A DNA stretch of 22,903 bases. Origin: Erysipelotrichaceae bacterium. GTDB lineage: Bacteria > Bacillota_I > Bacilli_A > Erysipelotrichales > Erysipelotrichaceae. The stretch spans positions 1 to 22,903 of the forward strand of contig JAFONG010000030.1 in NCBI GenBank assembly GCA_017418585.1. The letters are read 5' to 3'. Below the pieces are notes generated by a model. The model did no database searches and was not told the origin of the DNA. It saw nothing but the letters and a program-made list of their open reading frames with translations. Positions 14,600 through 22,150 of the stretch are shown here, piece after piece (position 1 is the first letter of the stretch; every line of letters starts with the position of its first letter). The position numbers and the translations under genes are program-made.

Positions 14600-16876
14600 C
14601 TATTCCATCGGCGTCGTCCAGTAGGACTGCTGATAAATGTCTTTCAACTCATAGCTGGAAATCAGTGTGTAATCGGAAATGCTGACATCACCCAGATAGA
14701 GCTGATCAGTTACCGTGATCGGATCGCCCAGAATGTGGGTATCCTCGAAACTGCCGTCATAGTTGTAGTAATCGCAGACAAAGGCAATCGTATCGGATTC
14801 CTTATCCGCTTCTTCATCTTTGCCAATCTTGATCAGATTCTTCGCTACAACGCCTGAACCCTCACGGTATTCAAACGTAGCACCGATCACCTTCGCAACA
14901 CCGTCATTATCGATATTGACGATCAGGTTGGCGTATTCGCCGTTGAGCAGCACAGGGATCCTTCCGGTAAAGGTCACCTCATCCCCGTCGATCGTCTGAT
15001 ACAGATAGTAGTAAGGGATGACCTGCCAGTTTTCCTTATCGATAGAAGCGGCAAGCCACATCCTGTCTTCGTTCTTCAGCAGATTGCCGTCCGCATCGAT
15101 ATCGTAGATGCTGTCCTTGCCCAGATCGATATAGCCGCTGCCGTCGTCTACCAGAACATTCAGTTTCAGATCATCGACCAGTTCCCACTGATCCTTGCTG
15201 ATGGCGATCTTGCCGTCTTTCCAGTTGAGATCCGTCGAGAAATGATTCTCTGCGATATATTCCGTCATGTTGCGGTCTATGCCTCTGCCAAACAGCAGAT
15301 CCAAAGCATCCCCGTAGTAGGATGAATAGCTGTTTTCGGATGCATAAGATCCTCCCAGGAACAGATCCAGAACATCGTAAATCAGTTCCGATGAATCCTG
15401 TGAAGAATAATAGTTGTCCGAGCTGTATCCGCTGATCGACTGGTAAGGGCTGTGCTGACCGCCGGAAGATACCTGGCCTGCCGTAGAGTAGGAAGCGAAG
15501 CTTCTGACGCAGTCAGCATAGTCGGCATTCATGTCGATCTTGTTGTAGGTATTCAGAACGGTACTTACATACTTTCCGGAACGGTAAGGGAAGTAGATGG
15601 ATAATCCATAGGATCCCGACATGTTCCTTGAAGTGTTGTTGTACTTGACGCAGCTCAGCAGTGCATCAGCCAGGTCTTTTGCCTCATCCGTACCGACGTT
15701 GCCTGCCAGGTCAGCCAGGTCGACCAGATCGACATAATTCTGTACCGCAAACTCTCTTGCACCGCTTCTTGCCGAAGCGATCTGCTTGTAGCCGTTGTTG
15801 TTGATCATGCCGGTCGTGGACTTTGCGAATGCCGACAGCTTAGCCGGCAGGATATCCTGCACTTCTGCCAGGTCTACTACAGACAGGGTAGCGCTCTGGC
15901 TAGGCGTTTCGCTTCCGCACTTCCTGACGAAGCTGTCCGCAATGTTCTTGCCGATCTCCAGGGTAGACATGGACGTGTTTCTTGACAGCGCCGTCAGCCA
16001 GTCGGTATAGTACCAGCCGATGCCCGGTTCTGATTCCTCGGATGCGATCAGATAGTCGGCATGTTCTGCCAGCATCAGTGCCGTTTCGGTATTGGCCATC
16101 AGACAGGCGTCGAAACCGATGAAGTCGAACGCTACATCCGCTTCCGTCAAAGCCTGGTCGATCTTGGCCAGATCCATGGAACCGCTGTTCGGATACTTCA
16201 GGTCATAACCGTAGCCGCTGACCGAACCCCCGCCGTGATCCCAGAGGATCAGCTCATAACGGTTTGCCTCGAAATTGTCGGCACACCATTCGATAAAACT
16301 CGTTAACGTATCCGGATCAACCATCGATCCTGTACCGGCATTCTCTACCAGTCTCAGAATGCCGTTTCCGCCTCCCTTGACCTGATAGATCTGATTGAAA
16401 CGCGTAGAAATGCCGTCCACATGCCACTTCGTCGTACCGCCGGTATAAACGATCAGATTGATGTTGTCGCTGATGTTGGCCGCATTCATTTCCGAAAGAT
16501 CCGATACGCCCATGGCTGCCTGCGATTCCAGATCGGAACCGCACATGAACACCATGATCGTGATCTTATCCTTGTTGTTGCCGATGATGGTCGTCCTCTT
16601 GTTTCTGACACCGCTTGCGACAGAACTGTTCAGTTTACCTACGTTGCTGCTAAGCTGCCAGTTGTTGTAGTAGCTTGAACCGTGAGCGTTGTAGTAGCCC
16701 GTGTAGGTATCCTTCTCCTCGCTGTTCGTATTGCTGTTTATCGTAGAAGAAGGCGTCGTGCCGGAAGTCGGAGTATCCGGCCGGTAGAACATCGAAGCGA
16801 CAAAATAGAATACCGCAAAAGCAATTACCAGAAACAGCAGCAGCTTAAAAAAGCTGAATCTCTTTCTATTTTTCAT
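14600..16876 (-). CDS. Membrane-anchored clostripain-family (C11) cysteine peptidase
   Basis: Cysteine peptidase of the clostripain family, probably exposed outside the cell. The 758-residue protein begins with a positive stretch (KNRKR) and a hydrophobic helix (about 10-30) without a lipobox or obvious signal-peptidase site, so a signal anchor is likely. A Ser/Thr/Asn-rich linker follows to about residue 100. The peptidase core has ITIMVFMCGSDLES (105-118), the catalytic-His motif LWDHGGGSVSGYGYD (211-225, His214) and the catalytic-Cys motif FDFIGFDACLMANTE (250-264, Cys258). C-terminal to about 500 is a less conserved region rich in Tyr, Ser and Asp, of unknown role. Clostripain is Arg-specific, but specificity here is not proven. 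Starts directly after the small basic gene, with GAGGAAGG as ribosome binding site. Confidence 0.9.
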   Translation of the reverse strand: MKNRKRFSFFKLLLFLVIAFAVFYFVASMFYRPDTPTSGTTPSSTINSNTNSEEKDTYTGYYNAHGSSYYNNWQLSSNVGKLNSSVASGVRNKRTTIIGNNKDKITIMVFMCGSDLESQAAMGVSDLSEMNAANISDNINLIVYTGGTTKWHVDGISTRFNQIYQVKGGGNGILRLVENAGTGSMVDPDTLTSFIEWCADNFEANRYELILWDHGGGSVSGYGYDLKYPNSGSMDLAKIDQALTEADVAFDFIGFDACLMANTETALMLAEHADYLIASEESEPGIGWYYTDWLTALSRNTSMSTLEIGKNIADSFVRKCGSETPSQSATLSVVDLAEVQDILPAKLSAFAKSTTGMINNNGYKQIASARSGAREFAVQNYVDLVDLADLAGNVGTDEAKDLADALLSCVKYNNTSRNMSGSYGLSIYFPYRSGKYVSTVLNTYNKIDMNADYADCVRSFASYSTAGQVSSGGQHSPYQSISGYSSDNYYSSQDSSELIYDVLDLFLGGSYASENSYSSYYGDALDLLFGRGIDRNMTEYIAENHFSTDLNWKDGKIAISKDQWELVDDLKLNVLVDDGSGYIDLGKDSIYDIDADGNLLKNEDRMWLAASIDKENWQVIPYYYLYQTIDGDEVTFTGRIPVLLNGEYANLIVNIDNDGVAKVIGATFEYREGSGVVAKNLIKIGKDEEADKESDTIAFVCDYYNYDGSFEDTHILGDPITVTDQLYLGDVSISDYTLISSYELKDIYQQSYWTTPME

Positions 16877-16881
16877 CTCTC

Positions 16882-17049
16882 TTACCTTCCTCTGCCGTTT
16901 CTTCCTCTTCTAAAGAAGCCAAACATCCTGGAAACAAAACTCGTACCTTCTCCGACTTTTCCAAGTCCCAGGCCTCTTTCCTGTTTCTTGATTCCGGAAA
17001 CGGTACCTTCTACTTCGTTTCTCTTTCTGCTCTTAGGTCTTTCACTCAT
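16882..17049 (-). CDS. Small basic protein of unknown function (55 residues)
   Basis: A short gene easily missed by automatic calling. The ATG at 17049 is preceded by a perfect AGGAGGT at 5-base spacing and overlaps the end of the DUF4428 gene by 8 bases; the TAA stop is 5 bases before the peptidase ATG. The product is very basic, with a Lys/Arg-rich N-terminus (RPKSRKR, 4-10), a glycine-containing middle (GLGLGKVGEG, 26-35), a short hydrophobic patch (FVSRMFGFF, 38-46) and an Arg/Gly tail (RRGRNGRGR, 47-55). It has no transmembrane segment or signal peptide. The tail could bind nucleic acid or acidic membrane lipids; this is a guess. I do not recognise a family. Confidence 0.75.
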   Translation of the reverse strand: MSERPKSRKRNEVEGTVSGIKKQERGLGLGKVGEGTSFVSRMFGFFRRGRNGRGR

Positions 17050-17641
17050 CCTGTACCTCCTGCTGGTCGCTTACTTCCTCGACCTTGATATTTTCTTCCT
17101 CGGCCAGGGTATCCAGATACGCCATGGCCAGTTCATCTGTCTTCCTGAATTCCTCGCTCTGTCTATCCAGACCCGGAAACTCGTTGACCCTGAAACGGAT
17201 CATCGGGATCTCTTCGTGGTCCAGCAGCATCTCGAAATAGAGATCGGCGCTGTCTTCATCCAGATAGTCCGCCTCCATGATACTGATTTCCCTGATGGCG
17301 GAGAACGGAATCAGATCGGCATTCTCCTTCTTCAGATCCTTTCTTTTGGAAAAAACGAACTGCGAAGCATGCTCATCGATATAAAGCGAATACTTTCCTT
17401 CTACCTTCTTATCCGTAACAAAATCATTCAGCTTCTCCAGATTTGCCTTACGGTAATCCAGATGCTTCCTGATGTCTTCGACGGTTCTTCCTTCATAATC
17501 CTTATCCGTCAGCCAGGATGACGCCAGCTTGACGCAATTACGGCACAGGATCCCGTCCTTCAGCTTCTTGTTTCCGAATTCGGTCAGTCTTTCCCCGCAC
17601 AGAGAACAGACATCCGTCCCGTATTCCATTTCATTATCCAT
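17042..17641 (-). CDS. DUF4428-type zinc-ribbon protein
   Basis: A 199-residue soluble protein. An N-terminal zinc ribbon has two CxxC knuckles: Cys12-Cys15 (CSLCG) and Cys33-Cys36 (CRNC), separated by GNKKLKDG, the pattern of DUF4428 domains. The rest looks like a PH-like or SHOCT-type domain (YSLYIDEHASQFVFSKRK, FSAIREISIMEADY), and the C-terminus is acidic. Start at 17641 is chosen because GGAGG lies 8 bases upstream and because the longer reading would run through the telA terminator. The gene is translationally coupled to the small basic protein and lies next to telA, suggesting a shared envelope-stress or DNA-associated role. No function is known. Confidence 0.75.
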   Translation of the reverse strand: MDNEMEYGTDVCSLCGERLTEFGNKKLKDGILCRNCVKLASSWLTDKDYEGRTVEDIRKHLDYRKANLEKLNDFVTDKKVEGKYSLYIDEHASQFVFSKRKDLKKENADLIPFSAIREISIMEADYLDEDSADLYFEMLLDHEEIPMIRFRVNEFPGLDRQSEEFRKTDELAMAYLDTLAEEENIKVEEVSDQQEVQDE

Positions 17642-17666
17642 GTATGAAACCTCCATACCTATACCA

Positions 17667-17676
17667 ATATTGTATA
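17667..17676 (-). promoter_or_regulatory. Candidate promoter -10 for the DUF4428-small protein-peptidase operon
   Basis: Minus-strand GATATACAAT lies between the telA terminator and the DUF4428 start, with room for a leader of about 20 bases. It is the same string as that upstream of hutH. No convincing -35 was found. Confidence 0.3.
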
Positions 17677-17697
17677 TCATTTTTAAAACACAACCAT

Positions 17698-17738
17698 AAA
17701 AAAACCGGATGCCTGCGGACTCGTCCGCCTTCATCCGG
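17698..17738 (-). terminator. Rho-independent terminator after telA
   Basis: On the minus strand CCGGATG pairs with CATCCGG around an inner GCGGA-CGAG-TCCGC stem, followed by T7. It closes the rsmG-noc-parA-parB-telA transcript about 35 bases after the telA stop. Confidence 0.92.
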
Positions 17739-17772
17739 CATATATCATTTTAGCTGAATCGATCAGAAATTA

Positions 17773-18936
17773 CTATCTGTTGACAACGTCGGTAAGCTCT
17801 TTCTGCAGTTCTGCTTCGATACGGCGCAGTTCCTGCTGAGCCTGAGCTCTCTTCTCTCTGCCTTCCATCTGAATACGCTTCACTTCTTCCAGCGTTTCAA
17901 TCAGCTTTTTGTTGGTTTCAGTCAGCGTCTCGATATCGACGATGCCTCTCTCGGATTCCTTGGCCGTCTCGATCGTAGCCATCTTCAGATTCTCGGCATT
18001 CTGCTTCAGCATCTTGTTGGTCATTTCAGATACTTCATTCTGAGCCTTGACGGCTTCCTTGGAATGGGCAATACCCATCGCGATCAGCATCTGCGACTTC
18101 CACAGAGGAATCGTATTGACGATCGTGGACTGGATCTTTTCCGTCATCAGCGTATCGTTGTTCTGAACCAGACGGATCTGCGGAGCCATCTGAATGGAAA
18201 CCATTCTGGTCAGTTCCAGGTCATGGAGCTTCTTCTCAAAACGGTTGATCGCTTCCGAGAGGTCGTTGGCGGCCTGTGCGTCTTCCGGCAGTCCGGATTC
18301 TTCCGCCTTCTTTAAGGCAGCCTGCAGATCATTCGCCTTGATGTCTTCCAGTCTCTTGTATCCCGCCAGGATGTACATCGTCAGTTCCTTGAAGTTGACC
18401 AGGTTCTTTTCATAAAGCTGATCCAGCAGGGAAATATCCTTCATCAGAGTGATCTGATGATTCTCCAGGATCTTCACGATCTTGTCGACGTTGGTAGAAG
18501 CGCTGTCGTACTTCGCCTTAACGTCAGAGATCTGATTGGAACCCTTCTTGAAAAGTTTCACAAAGAAATTGTCGTTTTTCTCGTCTATTTCAAAGTTTTT
18601 CAGCTGCGATACCAGATCCAGCAGCGTATCTCCGATCTCGTCGATATCCTTCGTCTTGACGTTCTTTAAGGCCGTCTCAGAGAAATCGGCGACCTTGTTC
18701 TGAGCGGTAGCGCCGTATTGCAGAATGGAGTTGGTCTCGGTAATATCGATCTTCTTGGAGAACTCCTCAACCATCTGCTTCTCTTCAGCCGATAGACCGG
18801 AATCATCCAGCTTGGAATATCCTACCACATCCGCAACAGGCAGCGTAGCCAGATCCTTTTCTTCCTCTTCCTGGACTTCTTCCTTAACTTCCTCTTCCCC
18901 CAGTGTTAATACGATTTTTTCTTCATTTTCAGCCAT
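17773..18936 (-). CDS. telA: Toxic anion resistance protein, TelA family
   Basis: TelA/KlaA family protein of 387 residues, named for plasmid tellurite resistance but common on Gram-positive chromosomes, where it is linked to envelope-stress and lipid-targeting antibiotic tolerance. The N-terminus is strongly acidic (Glu-rich, about 1-27). The body is mostly helical with conserved QYGATAQNKVADFSE, NQISDVKAKYD and a long coiled coil near the C-terminus (KAQNEVSEMTNKMLKQNAEN to the end, rich in Glu/Lys/Gln). No enzyme motif is seen. It starts 14 bases after parB with AAGGAAGG upstream, so it is very likely on the same transcript as the chromosome-partition genes. Confidence 0.92.
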   Translation of the reverse strand: MAENEEKIVLTLGEEEVKEEVQEEEEKDLATLPVADVVGYSKLDDSGLSAEEKQMVEEFSKKIDITETNSILQYGATAQNKVADFSETALKNVKTKDIDEIGDTLLDLVSQLKNFEIDEKNDNFFVKLFKKGSNQISDVKAKYDSASTNVDKIVKILENHQITLMKDISLLDQLYEKNLVNFKELTMYILAGYKRLEDIKANDLQAALKKAEESGLPEDAQAANDLSEAINRFEKKLHDLELTRMVSIQMAPQIRLVQNNDTLMTEKIQSTIVNTIPLWKSQMLIAMGIAHSKEAVKAQNEVSEMTNKMLKQNAENLKMATIETAKESERGIVDIETLTETNKKLIETLEEVKRIQMEGREKRAQAQQELRRIEAELQKELTDVVNR

Positions 18937-18950
18937 ATTACATTCCTTCC

Positions 18951-19826
18951 TTAGTCCTCAATGACATTCATTATTTCCAATATCCTGTTAAGATCATCAA
19001 TATCATTATATCTTATCGAGATACATTTGTTTTTGATTTCCACCTTCGTACCGTACTTTCTCTGCAGACGGTTTCTGACATCCTCCATGAACGGATCCGT
19101 CTCTTCAGGCTTATCCTTCCCCGGTTTCTTTGGAGCTTTCTTCTTGCACAGGTCTTCCAGCTGTCTGACGCTCATCCCTTCCCTGATCGTCTTCTCGGCC
19201 AAAGAGATCATCTTCTCTTCGCTGTCCAGAGAAAGCAGTGTTCTGGCATGACCGTAGCTGAGCTTGCCTTCATTGACCATCTTCTTGATCTCATCCGGAA
19301 GATTCAGAAGTCTAAGCATGTTCGTGACATTGGTCCTGGACTTGCCTATCCTTTTCGCCAGTTCATCCTGGGTATAGTTCAGCTTTCTGATCAACTGATC
19401 ATAGGCGCCGGCCTCTTCGATCGGTGTCAGATCCTTTCTCTGAATGTTCTCCAGCAGAGAGATCTCCATCATCTGCTGGTCGTTGAAATCGACGATGATG
19501 GCCGGGATCGTCTTCTTACCGGCCAGTTTTGAAGCTCTCAGTCTCCGCTCGCCCGCTACCAGCTCATAACCGCTGATCGACTTCCTTACCAGGATCGGCT
19601 GGAATACGCCGTTCATCCTGATGGAATCCGCAAGCTCGTTCAAACCGGCTTCATCAAACTCTTTTCTTGGCTGATAAGGATTCGGCCTGATCTGTGAAAT
19701 GGCAAGTTCGGATCTGCTTGTGCCTTTGTATTCCGAAGCATTGTTTGAGATATCGTCCAGAAAAGAATCGATATCTGAACCGAAGATCTCATCCAGACCC
19801 CTTTTCAGTTTCTTTTCCTTAGCCAT
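18951..19826 (-). CDS. parB: Chromosome-partitioning protein ParB (Spo0J)
   Basis: CTP-dependent DNA clamp that loads at parS sites and helps place SMC and segregate origins. The 291-residue protein has a Lys-rich start (KRGLDEIFGSD) typical of the ParA-stimulating N-terminus, the NPYQPRKEF box (49-57), the CTP-binding GERRLRA motif (92-98), ENIQRKDLTPIEEA (126-139), a helix-turn-helix (about 151-172) and a C-terminal dimer domain. Its start overlaps parA by 8 bases, with GGAGG upstream inside parA. Confidence 0.96.
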   Translation of the reverse strand: MAKEKKLKRGLDEIFGSDIDSFLDDISNNASEYKGTSRSELAISQIRPNPYQPRKEFDEAGLNELADSIRMNGVFQPILVRKSISGYELVAGERRLRASKLAGKKTIPAIIVDFNDQQMMEISLLENIQRKDLTPIEEAGAYDQLIRKLNYTQDELAKRIGKSRTNVTNMLRLLNLPDEIKKMVNEGKLSYGHARTLLSLDSEEKMISLAEKTIREGMSVRQLEDLCKKKAPKKPGKDKPEETDPFMEDVRNRLQRKYGTKVEIKNKCISIRYNDIDDLNRILEIMNVIED

Positions 19827-20604
19827 TCTCCGCCTCCGCCTTGTTGTTGGCGATCAGTTCCCTGGTCAGCGCGACATAGGCCTTGGCCCCTTCCGAATTC
19901 AGGGCATAGTCGTAGATCGACAGACCGGCACTCGGTGCTTCAGAGAGCTTGATGTTTCTTGGAATATAGATCTTGTAGGCCTTCTCCTTGAAGTGTTTCC
20001 TGATCTCCTGACCGACTTCCGCAGAAAGATTGGTTCTCGCATCGTACATTGTCAGCAGGACGCCTTCGATCTTCAGATTCGGATTAAACAGTTTCTGTAC
20101 CAGACGTATCGTCTGCAGCAGCTGGGTAATTCCTTCCAGCGCATAGTATTCGCTCTGAACGGGGATCAGTACGGAATCCGCCGCCGTCAAGGCATTGGTA
20201 TTAAGAAGGCCTAGAGAAGGAGGACAGTCGATGATGATGTAGTCGTACTTCTCATCCACTTCATTCAGTACTCTCTTGAGCAGTTCTTCACGGTGCTCCT
20301 CGATCTTCGCCAGTTCCAGATCGGCACCTGCCAGATTGATGTTGGCAGGGAGAATATCCAGAGGAGGCTTGCTTAAGGAACGGATACAGTCTCTGACGTT
20401 CGTGTCGTTCAAAATGGCGTCATAAACCGTCAGATCTCTTAATCCGACTCTATGCCCTACGCCTTGCGTAGCGTTGCCCTGCGGATCGAAGTCCACCAGC
20501 AGGACTCTTTTTCTCGAGTAAGCCAGACCGGCTGCCAGATTGATGCTTGTAGTAGTCTTGCCAACACCGCCCTTCTGATTGGCGATAGCGATTTTCTTTG
20601 CCAT
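19819..20604 (-). CDS. parA: Chromosome-partitioning ATPase ParA (Soj)
   Basis: Deviant Walker ATPase that binds DNA non-specifically and drives origin segregation with ParB; in Bacillus it also controls DnaA. The 261-residue protein carries the deviant Walker A motif KGGVGKTTT (11-19), Walker A' LLVDFDPQGNAT and Walker B YIIIDCPPSLGLL. It starts 9 bases after noc with GGAGGAG upstream. Gene order rsmG-noc-parA-parB matches the origin-proximal block of Bacillus. Confidence 0.97.
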   Translation of the reverse strand: MAKKIAIANQKGGVGKTTTSINLAAGLAYSRKRVLLVDFDPQGNATQGVGHRVGLRDLTVYDAILNDTNVRDCIRSLSKPPLDILPANINLAGADLELAKIEEHREELLKRVLNEVDEKYDYIIIDCPPSLGLLNTNALTAADSVLIPVQSEYYALEGITQLLQTIRLVQKLFNPNLKIEGVLLTMYDARTNLSAEVGQEIRKHFKEKAYKIYIPRNIKLSEAPSAGLSIYDYALNSEGAKAYVALTRELIANNKAEAENG

Positions 20605-20613
20605 AATCTCCTC

Positions 20614-21363
20614 CTACTTCTTCATCCTGATAACGATCTTTACATTATCTTCGTATTCCGTTACCTGCATATCAGAATCAATGCCGGATCTCTTGCACAG
20701 TTCATATGCCTCTCTGATCGTATTCACGCCGATCCTGAGGTTGCTGGAAACGCCCTTGCGCTTATGGGCTTCCGTCAGTTCCTTGATGTATTCCTCTGTC
20801 TTCGAGACATTGTATTTCCGGTTGACGATGGTCAGATATACCTCTTCCAGCTTCTCCTCCGGAACATTCAGCAGCGCTCTGGCATGTCTCTCGGTGATCG
20901 TACCGGTAGAGATCGCCTTCTTGATGTAATCAGGAAGCTTCAGAAGTCTCAGCTTATTCGCAACGGTAGACTGCTTGTATCCCAGTCTTTCCGCCAGTTC
21001 GTTCTGAGTCAGATCCTCAGACTCCATGATCCGTTTCATGGCCATGGCCTGCTCAATCGCATTGAGATCCTCTCTCTGCAGGTTTTCGATCAGCGCCAGC
21101 TTGGCGGACTGTTCATCGGAACTCTCCATGATGATGGCTTCAATGTCTTTTGAACCGTTCAGTAAAGAAGCGCGGTATCTTCTCTCACCGGCGATCAGTT
21201 CGAACTTGTCTCCGTTCTTTCTGACCGTAATCGGCTGCAGCAGACCGTTTCTTTTGATCGATTCAGCCAGTCCCCTGATGGATTCGTCATAAAAATCCAG
21301 ACGCGGCTGATTCTTGTTTGGTATGATCTTATCTAACTTGATTCTAACGATTTCTTTTTTCAT
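20614..21363 (-). CDS. noc: Nucleoid occlusion protein Noc (ParB paralogue), short N-terminus
   Basis: ParB-family protein expected to bind Noc-binding sites and block cell division over the nucleoid. The 249 residues include NKNQPRLDF (16-24), AGERRYRA (58-65), IENLQREDLNAIEQA (92-106) and a helix-turn-helix (about 118-141). It is assigned as Noc and not a second Spo0J by position, between rsmG and parA. It starts directly at the ParB core (KKEIVRIKLDKIIPN) and lacks the roughly 30-residue N-terminal extension with the membrane-binding amphipathic helix of Bacillus Noc. The ATG overlaps the rsmG stop (ATGA), so the short start is likely real. Confidence 0.88.
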   Translation of the reverse strand: MKKEIVRIKLDKIIPNKNQPRLDFYDESIRGLAESIKRNGLLQPITVRKNGDKFELIAGERRYRASLLNGSKDIEAIIMESSDEQSAKLALIENLQREDLNAIEQAMAMKRIMESEDLTQNELAERLGYKQSTVANKLRLLKLPDYIKKAISTGTITERHARALLNVPEEKLEEVYLTIVNRKYNVSKTEEYIKELTEAHKRKGVSSNLRIGVNTIREAYELCKRSGIDSDMQVTEYEDNVKIVIRMKK

Positions 21364-22055
21364 AGTGGATTCTTCTTTATTATATTATATTTCCTAGGAT
21401 ATTTTAATGGGGTTTCTTTGACTTTTTTCAGATAACTGATGACTCTCGCATCCCCGTTCATCAGTTTCTCTTCTTTTGTGCTTTCAATCAGAAAGCCCAT
21501 CTTCTCAATGGCCTTAGAGGCCGTTTTCAGCTCCTCCAGGCCGTCTTTGCCTCTCAGACAGATAAAATACCCTTCTTTCCTCACCATGGCGCCGCAGACC
21601 TCTATCAGACTGTTAAGATTGCTTACTGCCCTGGCCGTGACATAGTCATATGATTCACGGTGATTCAAAGAATGATCTTCTCCTCTTTCCTGTATCACTT
21701 CGATGTCTTTTAAACCCAGCTTCTCGATCAGGGAGCGAAGGAACGCACAGCGCTTTCCGATCGGCTCCAGCAGGATCACCTTTAAGCCGGGGATGACGAT
21801 TTTCAGCACAACCCCGGGAAAACCGGCTCCTGTTCCTACATCCACCAGGCTTCCTTCCAGCTTCCGGTCGTAAAGAAGCAGAGAATCGTAGAAATGCTTG
21901 TCCAGGACATCCTCGTAATCGGTAATGGCCGTCAGATTTACCTTTTCGTTGTATTCTTTCAGATAACGGGCATAGAGATCCAGCTGTTCGCACATCTCAT
22001 CCGTCAATACGATGTTCCGTTCCTGCAAGGCTTTCTGAAACATTAAAAAAGTCAT
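21360..22055 (-). CDS. rsmG: 16S rRNA (guanine527-N7)-methyltransferase
   Basis: SAM-dependent methyltransferase (GidB) that modifies G527 in the 530 loop of 16S rRNA; loss gives low-level streptomycin resistance in other species. The 231-residue protein has NEKVNLTAITDYEDVLDKHF (36-55), SAM motif VDVGTGAGFPG (71-81) and RAVSNLNSL further on. TATAAT ends just 6 bases before the ATG at 22055 and no usable Shine-Dalgarno is present, so a leaderless transcript is predicted. Unlike in Bacillus, mnmG/mnmE do not precede it; a terminator and a transaldolase-like gene do. It heads the par operon. Confidence 0.96.
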   Translation of the reverse strand: MTFLMFQKALQERNIVLTDEMCEQLDLYARYLKEYNEKVNLTAITDYEDVLDKHFYDSLLLYDRKLEGSLVDVGTGAGFPGVVLKIVIPGLKVILLEPIGKRCAFLRSLIEKLGLKDIEVIQERGEDHSLNHRESYDYVTARAVSNLNSLIEVCGAMVRKEGYFICLRGKDGLEELKTASKAIEKMGFLIESTKEEKLMNGDARVISYLKKVKETPLKYPRKYNIIKKNPL

Positions 22056-22061
22056 AACCCT

Positions 22062-22067
22062 ATTATA
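22062..22067 (-). promoter_or_regulatory. -10 box for rsmG-par operon (leaderless)
   Basis: Minus-strand TATAAT with six bases (AGGGTT) before the rsmG ATG. The normal +1 position, seven bases after the -10, coincides with the A of the start codon. A good -35 at 17 bases spacing is not seen. Confidence 0.6.
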
Positions 22068-22110
22068 TCTTAATTAGATGGATACATTCTCCAAAAAACA
22101 GGACACATAG

Positions 22111-22141
22111 AAAAAACCTGTTTCTTTCTTTAGAAACAGGT
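22111..22141 (-). terminator. Rho-independent terminator after the transaldolase-like gene
   Basis: On the minus strand ACCTGTTTC and GAAACAGGT form a 9-bp stem with an 8-base loop, followed by T6. It starts about 10 bases after the stop codon at 22151 and isolates the gene from the rsmG operon. Confidence 0.92.
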
Positions 22142-22150
22142 CTTTTGTTC

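Noticed and set aside
16682..17521. Plus-strand open frame (279 codons) with a hydrophobic middle, opposite the DUF4428 gene and the peptidase 5' end.
   Set aside because: It crosses three minus-strand genes that have good ribosome binding sites; the hydrophobic stretch is the reverse complement of charged Lys/Glu codons.
17642..17734. A longer N-terminus for the DUF4428 protein starting at 17734.
   Set aside because: It runs through the telA terminator hairpin, whereas the ATG at 17641 has GGAGG upstream and starts just before the zinc ribbon.
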